DNA of 64,000 nucleotides from CAZYBU01 sp964645775 (GTDB lineage: Bacteria > Spirochaetota > UBA4802 > UBA5550): positions 124,001 through 188,000 of the forward strand of contig CAZYBU010000001.1 in NCBI GenBank assembly GCA_964645775.1. The letters are read 5' to 3'. Under the pieces are notes generated by a model that was given only the letters and a program-made list of their open reading frames with translations, was not told the DNA's origin and made no database searches. Positions within the stretch are counted from its first letter, which is position 1, and the number at the start of each line of letters is the position of its first letter. The translations under genes were made by a program, and so were the position numbers. This document shows positions 26,101 to 33,526 of the stretch, piece by piece.

Positions 26101-26650
26101 ACTCCAGCCAGACCTTCAGGTCCAGCTCCGTCGGGGATATCTTTCTCCGGTCCGCCTCTTCGAGGAATATCTTTTCATAGGCCAGGTACTGCTTCCTTGT
26201 AAGGGTGGCGTTTGGGACAGGATGGCCCATCCTCCTGAGAAAGGAGCGGATGTGACGGTCCAGGCCGGCGACCCTGACATTCTTCCTGGCATGCAGGAGA
26301 AAACATCGGGAAGTCTTCATGCCTATGCCGGGGATGATCTCCAGGTCGTCAACAGTACAGGTGAAGAGATCAATGCCGGAACGGGCCAGAGCAAGGAAGG
26401 CGCGGGCCTTCTGGTTGTACTGGCCGATACCCGAATCCTTCATGAGAAGGGGGATCTCATCCGGGTCAGCATCAAGAAGGGCCTGGAAGGGAGTATGGAT
26501 CCTTTCAGGATCGAGACGGGACAGGAGCCGTTCAAGACCGCGGGACGCGGAGAGGGCTGACTTGTTCGCCGCACATATCCAGAAGAGAAGAACCTCCTGG
26601 AGAGAGGACTCATCCCTGTCAAAATCCGTGATATTGGAAGGATCGACCAT
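26060..26650 (-). CDS. HhH-GPD superfamily DNA glycosylase/lyase-like protein
   Basis: A 196-residue protein with the helix-hairpin-helix IIPGIGMKTSRCFLLH and, 19 residues later, Asp131 in AGLDRHIRSFLRRMG. This matches the Lys (here Lys112) and Asp pair that carry out base excision and strand cleavage in endonuclease III-type enzymes. No C-terminal 4Fe-4S cysteine cluster is present, unlike typical Nth. It could excise oxidised bases from DNA. It starts 21 bases after the end of the upstream coiled-coil gene, so it may be co-transcribed with it, and it converges on UbiD with a 41-base overlap. Confidence 0.72.
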   Translation of the reverse strand: MVDPSNITDFDRDESSLQEVLLFWICAANKSALSASRGLERLLSRLDPERIHTPFQALLDADPDEIPLLMKDSGIGQYNQKARAFLALARSGIDLFTCTVDDLEIIPGIGMKTSRCFLLHARKNVRVAGLDRHIRSFLRRMGHPVPNATLTRKQYLAYEKIFLEEADRRKISPTELDLKVWLEFTRSFSQSPGTLR

Positions 26651-26670
26651 CCTGCCCTGTCGTACTTCTT

Positions 26671-28125
26671 TCAGTCAGCCTGTTTGCTGTCGGGAAGCAG
26701 ACGCAGGAGGACCATGCCCGCAAGGAAGGCGGGACCGAAAATCAGGGAAAGGGACGTTCCCGCCTGGAAAAGGGCCTCCCGGCCAAGGACCAGTGTGAAG
26801 AGGCCGGTGGCTTCTCCGGGAATCATGGTGGTAAAGAGACCACTGCCGAGATGCAGGAAGATCCAGATCCCCCAGAGGGCCAGGAGAAGGAACAGAGAAG
26901 GGTAGAGGAGTATTCTTCCCAGGGCTTGTAGTCTTCGTCTCAGGGGCGCCCGGTTCATTAAAAGGATTAATAGATACAGAAGGGAAAGTCCCAGAGGAAT
27001 GTACAGGGCATAAGGTACGTACTGAAAAAGTCTCATGGCTATGACCAGTTTTTCGGCCGGTTCCCCTTTGAGATTTCTGGTTATTGTGATCTTGCCATGA
27101 CGAATACTTATCCCCTGCTTTTTCATGATGTTTCGGCCTATGGCTTCGATCAGTCCCGTTTCTGAAAGACGGAAGACGGCTGTCAGCAGGTTTTTGTTCT
27201 GGATACCTTCTGTGGATCGAACCTTCTCCACGAACATATCCGCCAGGAGATGCTTCTTTTCTCCTGAATCGCTCCTGACATTAAGGTTGATGGTAATTAC
27301 TGGAAGGTTGATCTCCTTTGAGTGAAGGATGGTGTATCCTTTCCGAATCCGGACATCCTTGATGGAACCAATGCGGACCTGTCGTTCGTAGGTGGTGAGG
27401 AAAGAAAAGAGCTTTTCGAGCTCAGTGCGAATCTGGCTGGCGATGACTTTTTCTCTTAGGATATGGTTAAGGGTCGGGGTTAATATATTCAGGTCAGAGT
27501 GAAGGGATCCAAGCAGGGAAGAACTCTCTTGTTTCGCTATACGTTCCGCCCTCTTTTCGCTCCTTTCAAGTCTCCTGCGGGCTTGATCCAGTTCATCCTT
27601 CTTTTTTTTGAGTCTCACTTTCAAAGAAGCGATATCATCTTTCCGTTCGTTTCGGATCGTTCGAATAGACATCAGAAGATCTTCCAGTCTCTGAATTTCA
27701 TTCTTTTTAAACTTCTGGAACGCTTCCTTGTCAGTATAGAGGTCTTGCATTTCGGACCACTTCAGGTCCCTGGTATCCTCAAGAGATCTCTTTGCTGTCT
27801 GGAATTCGGACTCCCTGCCCATTTCCTGGAGACGCTGATGGATCGATTCATATTCTTCTTTTATCTGGTCATACCTCTGTTGAACTTCATCGAGGTTTAC
27901 CTTCTCATCGATCTCCTGTTCGATTTTCCGGTTGGTTTTCAGGGTTGCTATCTCTACGTAGGTGCCGATAAGGTCTGCTTCGGAAAGAGTTTTTGTATAG
28001 AAATCGGGTGATAATAAAAGATTGAGAAAAATGGCTAAGACCACTGTGACGGGTATAAAGAAAAAGGCCAGAATATTGGATAGATGAAAAAATATTGACG
28101 GTCTGCCTTCAGGTGAACGTGACAT
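26671..28125 (-). CDS. Coiled-coil membrane protein of unknown function
   Basis: Membrane helix near residues 12-40 (LSNILAFFFIPVTVVLAIFL), then a long charged coiled coil (roughly residues 70-220: IEQEIDEKVNLDEVQQRYDQ, KVRLKKKKDELDQARRRLER), a soluble mixed domain, and three or four C-terminal membrane helices. ATG 28125 has a GGAGG ribosome site five bases upstream; a longer frame from TTG 28251 lacks one. The architecture suggests a mechanosensory, scaffold or signalling role, but none is demonstrated. It is divergent from the MotA-like gene and followed by the HhH gene. Confidence 0.78.
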   Translation of the reverse strand: MSRSPEGRPSIFFHLSNILAFFFIPVTVVLAIFLNLLLSPDFYTKTLSEADLIGTYVEIATLKTNRKIEQEIDEKVNLDEVQQRYDQIKEEYESIHQRLQEMGRESEFQTAKRSLEDTRDLKWSEMQDLYTDKEAFQKFKKNEIQRLEDLLMSIRTIRNERKDDIASLKVRLKKKKDELDQARRRLERSEKRAERIAKQESSSLLGSLHSDLNILTPTLNHILREKVIASQIRTELEKLFSFLTTYERQVRIGSIKDVRIRKGYTILHSKEINLPVITINLNVRSDSGEKKHLLADMFVEKVRSTEGIQNKNLLTAVFRLSETGLIEAIGRNIMKKQGISIRHGKITITRNLKGEPAEKLVIAMRLFQYVPYALYIPLGLSLLYLLILLMNRAPLRRRLQALGRILLYPSLFLLLALWGIWIFLHLGSGLFTTMIPGEATGLFTLVLGREALFQAGTSLSLIFGPAFLAGMVLLRLLPDSKQAD

Positions 28126-28352
28126 GGCTGCCTCCAGTTTCTCTGAAGGAAAATAATCCGGTTGAAGTATTTCAAGCTTTTTTTCAAATGCTCGTAAACC
28201 ATGTACAGCGGGTAATAATACTTTCCTGAAGATGATTTTACGTGTAAGCAAACCCCGCCCCCTTCGGCGGCAGGGATGTTAGAGTTTTTTCATTGCAAAT
28301 AAATCTAAGGGATAAATACGTATATATTAGAAATATGGAGAGGTAATCGTTT

Positions 28353-28790
28353 ATGCTTTTTCTGGCTTTTATTCTGATTTACGGCTTGCTTATTGCCGCT
28401 GTCTACATCGGAGGTGCTTCGTTTGTCGTCATTTTCGACGCGCCTACCTTTGCCATTGTTTTACTGCCGGGGCTGCTTCTAATGCTTTTCGGCAGGAAGT
28501 GGAAAGCATTCGTTAACGGGCTTCAGGTGATGTGGAATCCCGAGGAAACCCTTTCCGGAGACAAACGTCGGGAAGCGAAGGTCTGTTTTGATATGCTCTA
28601 TAAGGTCACCATGATAGCCGGTTTTACTGGGACACTTATCGGTCTGGCTATCCTTATGTCCTCGGCCCCGGATAGTACCAGTTTTCTTAAGGGTTTTTCC
28701 GTCGCAATTCTGAGCAGTATCCACGGATTAATTTTCGCCTTTTTCCTTTATTACCCGGCACTTATAATTATTGAAAGAGGTAAGGACTGA
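28353..28790 (+). CDS. Short MotA/TolQ/ExbB-like membrane protein
   Basis: A 145-residue membrane protein with three or four helices. The early FVVIFDAPTFAIVLLPG resembles the MotA stretch FIDxPSxxIVLGG, and the C-terminal part TMIAGFTGTLIGLAILMSS plus GFSVAILSSIHGLIFAFFLYYP resembles the MotA/ExbB TM3-TM4 hairpin. MotA is about 250-290 residues, so the large cytoplasmic domain is largely missing. A MotB/ExbD partner is not adjacent. A GGAGAGG site precedes the ATG. Role as a proton-channel element is inferred. Confidence 0.65.
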   Translation: MLFLAFILIYGLLIAAVYIGGASFVVIFDAPTFAIVLLPGLLLMLFGRKWKAFVNGLQVMWNPEETLSGDKRREAKVCFDMLYKVTMIAGFTGTLIGLAILMSSAPDSTSFLKGFSVAILSSIHGLIFAFFLYYPALIIIERGKD

Positions 28791-28796
28791 TTTAAC

Positions 28797-30116
28797 TTAT
28801 TCTACTGTAAAAAACTCTTCCTTGAATTCCGGTTTGTCTCTGTACTTTTGCATCATGAAGCCAAGGCCCGGTTCAATGTTCTGAAATATGGCGGGGTTCA
28901 CATCGATCCCCGCTTTTAGCAGGGCTTCCGCCGCCTTTTCCGGGTCAGGAGGACAACCGGGTATCTCTATGGTTTCCTTGATTACAGGATTGTCTTTGTG
29001 TTTACTGCACATGCACTGTCCCAGTAAAACCGTTTTGTTGTTCCCGGGTTCCGGTTCCATGATTTTGCCTGTCAGTATTTCCACGTTATCCCAGGGTTCA
29101 CCTTTCCATGCTGCCATTATGGCAGTGATTATGGCGCCGTTTACGATTGAGCAGTAGGTACAGAGTGTGCTGTCAAACTTTCTGTAGGTAAGACCCTGGA
29201 TTCCCATCTTCTCCATTTTTCGGTGCAGCTTTTCATCATCTGTATAGGGGAAGTCGTACTCATGGTAAGAGGATAATGAATCAATAGATTCTCCCATAAT
29301 CTCAATGTCAGAAAGGTCGGCAGGTCTGCCCGCTTTCTTTGCCGCCAGTGCGATATGTGGTACGATTGAAGGTTCATGTCCAAGAATCTTTGCGCCGACC
29401 ATGTCTGCTGTGAGGATATCATTTGAGGCGATAACTATCTCCGATCTCCTGGCTTTGCCGTCCAGGGCCGGGCCTTTTTCCAGAGTGTAGATACCATCTA
29501 TAACAGAAACGATAGGTGGAAAAATTCCCGGAAGGCTTGAAATCCAGTAATCCAGAGGATAGTCCATGTCTTCTGAATGGCATTTTTTCCGCGAGGCAAT
29601 GTTTAAGAGTCCTTTTAAATTTTTCATGGAAAGGCTGACCATTGCCTGGGCGTGTGTTTTCAAGACAGGAACATCTACAATCACGTCCGATTCCCGGGCA
29701 TCTTTGCTTACCCAGAGATTCAGCCTTTCATCTACCTTAACCCTGTCAAAAGGGCGATCAAAGATGTTTAGTATCTCTACTCCGAATCGTTCACGTATCT
29801 TGTTATATCCCAGACTTTCAAAGGCATGTCGTGGTGTCTCCAGGTCTCCTTCCTTAAATGTGATGATGCCCTCACCGATAACTATCGAGCCAACTTTCAG
29901 ATCTGATAAATATGAAACGATCTCTTCAATTACCCTGGATGTGGTAATTACTCCCCATTTAGGGAAAGTTGCTTTCATGGTCCATAGAACAATATTAGGT
30001 TTAACAAAAACCCTGTCCCCGGCTTTTATGGAGTTGAAAGCACCTGAAAGTTCTATCGCTTTCTTGATGCTTTCATTGTTTTCCGAATATTGAGTAATAG
30101 CAGCTTTGTATGACAT
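28797..30116 (-). CDS. DUF362 domain protein
   Basis: A 439-residue protein with the DUF362 pattern GDRVFVKPNIVLWT, IGEG, RESDVIVDVPVLKTHAQAMVSLSMKNLKGLLN, and DGIYTLEKGPALDGKAR. DUF362 proteins are often linked to Fe-S or redox proteins; no biochemical role is established. The C-terminal region includes paired cysteines (CTYCS; GQCMCSKH) that could bind a metal or cluster. A GGAGG site lies six bases before the ATG. It converges on the MotA-like gene with a six-base gap. Confidence 0.85.
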   Translation of the reverse strand: MSYKAAITQYSENNESIKKAIELSGAFNSIKAGDRVFVKPNIVLWTMKATFPKWGVITTSRVIEEIVSYLSDLKVGSIVIGEGIITFKEGDLETPRHAFESLGYNKIRERFGVEILNIFDRPFDRVKVDERLNLWVSKDARESDVIVDVPVLKTHAQAMVSLSMKNLKGLLNIASRKKCHSEDMDYPLDYWISSLPGIFPPIVSVIDGIYTLEKGPALDGKARRSEIVIASNDILTADMVGAKILGHEPSIVPHIALAAKKAGRPADLSDIEIMGESIDSLSSYHEYDFPYTDDEKLHRKMEKMGIQGLTYRKFDSTLCTYCSIVNGAIITAIMAAWKGEPWDNVEILTGKIMEPEPGNNKTVLLGQCMCSKHKDNPVIKETIEIPGCPPDPEKAAEALLKAGIDVNPAIFQNIEPGLGFMMQKYRDKPEFKEEFFTVE

Positions 30117-30228
30117 GACTTCCTCCTGTAATAGGGCAATGTAACATTCGGTTTTCTCAAGATCAACAGGTAAAATGTGATATAGCCTGATTCAGTTTGA
30201 TCAGAATTCTGAAAATTGATACAATTAG

Positions 30229-30241
30229 ACCGATAACTATC
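30229..30241 (-). repeat. Copy 1 of 13-bp sequence GATAGTTATCGGT
   Basis: Exact reverse-complement copy of a sequence found four times between 30.2 and 32.9 kb. It lies 19 bases upstream of the DinB ATG. Its core is the dyad GATA-N2-TATC. Confidence 0.6.
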
Positions 30242-30260
30242 TATCTCAAAGGATGAGAAT

Positions 30261-30749
30261 ATGGAATATGATCAGGCTCTTCGAGAGCATCTTCTTGTTA
30301 ATCTTGATAATAGTCAGGCTCATGTGGAATTTGACCAGGTAATACGAGATTTTCCATTTGAATTAAGTGGAAAAGTAATCGAATCTGTACATCACAGTGC
30401 CTGGGATTTAATGTACCATTTGTGGGTTTGCCAGCATGATATTATTGAATATGTCCATGATCCACAAAATCATGTTTCTCCTTTATATCCTTCAGGGTTG
30501 TGGCCGGATTCCCATGTCCCTGTTTCTGAGGATTTGTGGAATAAAACTATCTCAGGATATCATAAAGATATGGAATTATTTCGAGAAACAATTAAGTCAC
30601 CCGATGTGGACCTTTTGGCTCTTTTGCCTCATACAGAAGGACATACCTTGATGAGGGAAGCGCTTATTATCGGGCGTCATGCGAGTTATCATATAGCGCA
30701 ACTGGTTGATCTTCGAATGCTACTGGGGATCCCGGTCAGGGACTGGTAG
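30261..30749 (+). CDS. DinB family protein
   Basis: A 162-residue four-helix protein of the DinB/YfiT fold. The expected metal-binding histidines are in VHHSAWDLMYHLW (His44/45) and RHASYHIAQLVDLRMLLG near the C terminus. Family members act as thiol transferases or damage-inducible enzymes with unknown substrates. It is visibly AT-richer than the genes to its left, in line with the surrounding islet. A 13-bp repeat copy lies just before the start. Confidence 0.82.
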   Translation: MEYDQALREHLLVNLDNSQAHVEFDQVIRDFPFELSGKVIESVHHSAWDLMYHLWVCQHDIIEYVHDPQNHVSPLYPSGLWPDSHVPVSEDLWNKTISGYHKDMELFRETIKSPDVDLLALLPHTEGHTLMREALIIGRHASYHIAQLVDLRMLLGIPVRDW

Positions 30750-30764
30750 AAACGATTCAGATTA

Positions 30765-31208
30765 TTACGGGATGGAATCTGGCATTCCCCAGATTATTTT
30801 CCAATACATCCCACCTTGTTTCGTTTCACCGTTAATGATTGCATAGCAGGACCCTGGATGGTTATCATTACCTTTTGTTTGATTAATGATTTTCTGGACA
30901 AGTCTTTCCAATAATAATTCAATTGCCTCTGCCAGAAACAGGGAAACCGATTGTTTTAACACTTTCCTGACATCCAGTAGTAGCTCATAGTCATTTTCGC
31001 TCAAATCCAAATGAAACCTGATCCAGTTCGAATCCTTTCTTCTTGGTTGGTATCTGATTCTGGAGAATGAATAGGATTTTCTAACAAGGGGTACCGATTC
31101 CCGAATTAAAAGGCTAATTATCTGTTTTAGATTTAAACCTGTCCGGGCAGCAGCCTGATCAATAATCCTGCGATTTTCCCTCAGCAAACAAACAGTTGTT
31201 TCAATCAT
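30765..31208 (-). CDS. Ribbon-helix-helix-like small protein (spirochaete-type hypothetical)
   Basis: A 147-residue basic protein. The first 35 residues (TTVCLLRENRRIIDQAAARTGLNLKQIISLLIRE) resemble a ribbon-helix-helix DNA-binding arm and helix pair. A central charged part (DYELLLDVRKVLKQSVSLFLAEAIELLLERL) and an ending MYWKIIWGMPDSIP resemble spirochaete hypothetical proteins that I recall as occurring in several copies per genome; this memory could not be checked. AAGGAG lies six bases before the ATG. A copy of the 13-bp repeat lies 65 bases upstream, fitting autoregulation, but that is inference. Confidence 0.65.
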   Translation of the reverse strand: MIETTVCLLRENRRIIDQAAARTGLNLKQIISLLIRESVPLVRKSYSFSRIRYQPRRKDSNWIRFHLDLSENDYELLLDVRKVLKQSVSLFLAEAIELLLERLVQKIINQTKGNDNHPGSCYAIINGETKQGGMYWKIIWGMPDSIP

Positions 31209-31345
31209 TGATTTCTCCTTAACTGTTTTTTATATGGTACACGTCAAAATTAAGAAATGTGAAAAAAATCTGGATAGTTATCGGTTCCACCGGTAACTAA
31301 CGGTTTTCCTTTGCATATGGAGGTAAAGATAGCCATCCTGCGCCG
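31209..31345. other. Intergenic region upstream of the RHH-like gene
   Basis: This gap holds GGTACACGT (31236-31244), repeat copy 2 (31273-31289) and an adjoining inverted-repeat-rich stretch ACCGGTAACTAACGGT. No gene is seen in it. If the doubtful frame at 31361 is not real, the gap extends to the DAG kinase start at 31680. Confidence 0.4.
31273..31289 (+). repeat. Copy 2 of GATAGTTATCGGT, extended by TCCA
   Basis: GATAGTTATCGGTTCCA, identical over 17 bases to copy 4 at 32835-32851. On the minus strand it reads GGAACCGATAACTATC, which would encode GTDNY. Confidence 0.6.
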
Positions 31346-31360
31346 GTGGTTACACATGTA

Positions 31361-31648
31361 ATGGATGGAATTATTCGTATTTTTGGAAGGGCGATGAAAA
31401 ATTTTCGACTAGGGAGGGATAAACGAAAAGAGGTTCTGAAAAGACTTTATCGGACGGTTCTGGCCACTGAAATTACTCGGAACCCGAAGGCGGAATTTTC
31501 CGCATTTGTTCGAAATGAACCCCCAACAGCTGCACTTTATGGTGGTCGCACAGTTTTTGATGATTCACAAAGGATAAGCAACTTACTTTATTTGACCGAT
31601 AACTATCCTAACATAATATTCATATGCACTCTTTTTGAAAAAGGTTGA
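31361..31648 (+). CDS. Doubtful small open reading frame
   Basis: A frame of 95 codons from ATG 31361 (a GTG at 31346 is also in frame). It is rich in basic residues (KRKEVLKRLYRTVLATE), with no ribosome site and no recognised family. The last part (TDNYPNIIFICTL) contains repeat copy 3 and loosely resembles the segment NDNHPGSCYAII of the RHH-like protein next door. It may be a decayed relative of that gene rather than a functional one. Confidence 0.28.
   Translation: MDGIIRIFGRAMKNFRLGRDKRKEVLKRLYRTVLATEITRNPKAEFSAFVRNEPPTAALYGGRTVFDDSQRISNLLYLTDNYPNIIFICTLFEKG
31597..31609 (-). repeat. Copy 3 of 13-bp sequence GATAGTTATCGGT
   Basis: Exact reverse-complement copy, 70 bases upstream of the diacylglycerol kinase gene and inside the doubtful frame at 31361-31648. 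Confidence 0.55.
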
Positions 31649-31679
31649 CCCCCTTCTTAAGGGTGCTATGACTTGAAGC

Positions 31680-32624
31680 ATGGAAAAGATCCGTGAAAAC
31701 CGGCAAATCGGTATCATCCTTAACCCCAGGGCGAGGAAAGTTAAAAGGAACCCTGAAAAGATGAAGAACCGGTTTGAGAAAATTGTTGGCACTTATGGTG
31801 AGGTAAACCTGACCTTTAATGATATCGACCTTGAAAAGACTCTGAATCATTATAAAGACAGTAATTACAGATTTCTGGGCATTACAGGAGGGGACGGCAC
31901 TCTTCACCACGTCATTTCCATGATTAAAAACCGGTTTTCAGACTATGATCCCTGTATTCTCGTTCTCAAAGGCGGGACCATGGATAATGTTGGACGATCC
32001 AAAGGGATCCAGGGGTCTGACACTGCAATTCTGAGTCGGTTTATAAAGATTGTGCTTAACGATTTTCCACTGACAGTTCGCGAGCAATCCCTTATAAGGG
32101 TTGGTGATAATTATGGTTTTATTGTTGGGGCAGGATTCATAACTTCCTTCTTAAAAAAGGCCTATGAAAAGAGAAAGGGATATTTCCAGAATGTGGTAGC
32201 GGGTGTGGATACTGTTGCGGATGCTTACCGGGACAAAAAATCTCGACGTTACTTTCGAGCCCTGAGAGGTGATTTTTACGTAGATGGGGAAAGGCTCCCC
32301 TTTCAAAAGGCCCACGGGATTATCTGTGCTACTGTTTCTTCACTGGCACACGGAGTTCACCCTATGTATCGGGCAAAAGGTCGTGAAGATATTTGTCATT
32401 GCATAATCAATGGTCGATCTGCACCATGGCTGGTTTCACATGCTCTCCTTATGCTCTCAGGTAGACCGATAAAATCGCAAAAGAAGCATTTTGATGGTGT
32501 TATTGAAAGATTTGAAATTAGCTTACCAGGTCCTTTTGACTACACTATAGATGGTGACATCTACACTTCATCCGGAAACCTTGTCGTTGAAAAAGCAGGA
32601 AAGGTGAAAATTGTCATACTATAG
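31680..32624 (+). CDS. Diacylglycerol/lipid kinase family protein
   Basis: A 314-residue DAGK-catalytic-domain protein. It shows the nucleotide-binding GGDGTLHHV (GGDGT at residues 70-74), KGGTMDNVGRSKG, a central GAGF turn and a C-terminal TIDGDIY segment, in the order typical of bacterial DgkB/YegS lipid kinases. It would phosphorylate diacylglycerol or a related lipid at the inner membrane using ATP. It sits in the AT-rich islet, with repeat copies on both sides. Confidence 0.88.
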   Translation: MEKIRENRQIGIILNPRARKVKRNPEKMKNRFEKIVGTYGEVNLTFNDIDLEKTLNHYKDSNYRFLGITGGDGTLHHVISMIKNRFSDYDPCILVLKGGTMDNVGRSKGIQGSDTAILSRFIKIVLNDFPLTVREQSLIRVGDNYGFIVGAGFITSFLKKAYEKRKGYFQNVVAGVDTVADAYRDKKSRRYFRALRGDFYVDGERLPFQKAHGIICATVSSLAHGVHPMYRAKGREDICHCIINGRSAPWLVSHALLMLSGRPIKSQKKHFDGVIERFEISLPGPFDYTIDGDIYTSSGNLVVEKAGKVKIVIL

Positions 32625-33021
32625 ATTCAGTAACCAGAGTTTTTCAAGGCAATGATACCGTATAGATGGAATATTCACATATCCTCCAATTATTTACCAG
32701 AAGCAAAAAGTTTGCGATACATAAAACCATCTCCTTTGCCGGAGGAGTGAGAGTCTTCCCTGTCCAGTTTTCCGCACTCGTCATTTTTGTCGCCTCACAA
32801 ATGCATGAACCTGAAACTTTGCGAATATAATGGCGATAGTTATCGGTTCCATCTATTTCAGAATTGTTGATGAGAAGGAGCTGGTGCAGCGATTCGGGGA
32901 TGGATACAGAAGAAATCATGAAAAACACCCTTTTTTATGCCATGAATTCGTAAGTGAAAACCGTTATTATCTAATCTCTACAGGGTTCTATACCCGATAA
33001 GTATGCAGGTACATTTTTTTG
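32625..33021. other. AT-rich intergenic region with repeat copy 4
   Basis: This stretch contains repeat copy 4 and a weak leftward frame of 94 codons (32644-32928). The frame has no ribosome site and no recognisable family, though around copy 4 it encodes GTDNYRHYIRKV, reminiscent of the RHH-like family. No confident gene is seen. Confidence 0.4.
32835..32851 (+). repeat. Copy 4 of GATAGTTATCGGT, extended by TCCA
   Basis: A 17-base identity with copy 2. It lies 245 bases before the rpiB start and is the most distant copy from a gene start. Confidence 0.6.
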
Positions 33022-33049
33022 TTGTCAAATGAGAGAGGTACAGTAAAGA
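33022..33049 (+). promoter_or_regulatory. Possible rpiB promoter
   Basis: TTGTCA (33022-33027), 16 bases, TAAAGA (33044-33049). If real, transcription starts near 33056, after the alternative ATG 33053, which supports the TTG start of rpiB at 33080. Confidence 0.4.
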
Positions 33050-33079
33050 TTTATGTCACATTATGAAGGAGGGCACGGA

Positions 33080-33526
33080 TTGAAAATTGCCATAGGTTCT
33101 GATCACGCGGGCTATTCTTTAAAAGAAGAGATCAAGAGACATCTGGTCAGTCACGATATTATGGATATGGGAACTCATTCAACGGAATCCTGCGATTATC
33201 CCGACTTTATCGCGCCTGTGGGAGAAACGGTTCGTGATGGTGATGCCGATCTGGGTATAGTTATCTGTGGTTCCGGCATAGGGGCATCACTTGTGGCTAA
33301 CAAGGTCCACGGAATACGGGCCGCCCTCTGTTTTAACGGTTACATGGCCGAGATGTCCAGGAAGCATAATAACGCTAACGTTCTTGCCCTGGGGGCCCGT
33401 GTTATCGGCCTGGATATCGCCATAAACATTGTGGATACGTGGCTTGCAACCGGATTCGAAGGCGGCAGGCACCAGAGAAGAGTTGATAAGATTCATGAAG
33501 TGGAAACGAGGCAGTGCCAGTACTGA
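33080..33526 (+). CDS. rpiB: Ribose-5-phosphate isomerase B family (RpiB/LacAB)
   Basis: The sugar-phosphate isomerase of the pentose phosphate pathway (ribose-5-phosphate to ribulose-5-phosphate). It has KIAIGSDHAGYSLK at the N terminus, the catalytic Cys63 in VICGSGIGAS, and RKHNNANVLALGARVIG. Start: TTG 33080 lies seven bases after a perfect AAGGAGG (33066-33072) and gives the canonical family N terminus; ATG 33053 would add nine residues and has no ribosome site. LacA/B paralogues share these motifs, so allose or galactose phosphate isomerase activity is possible. Its 3' end overlaps the next gene by 13 bases. Confidence 0.9.
   Translation: MKIAIGSDHAGYSLKEEIKRHLVSHDIMDMGTHSTESCDYPDFIAPVGETVRDGDADLGIVICGSGIGASLVANKVHGIRAALCFNGYMAEMSRKHNNANVLALGARVIGLDIAINIVDTWLATGFEGGRHQRRVDKIHEVETRQCQY

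Noticed and set aside
28260..28300. GC-rich inverted repeat upstream of the MotA-like gene, CCGCC-N6-GGCGG with a T6 run
   Set aside because: The T run is more than 10 bases from the stem, and the site would end only a leader transcript; not called a terminator.
32644..32928. Leftward 94-codon frame in the gap before rpiB
   Set aside because: No ribosome site and no recognisable family; only the stretch around the repeat looks meaningful. Mentioned under the intergenic entry.
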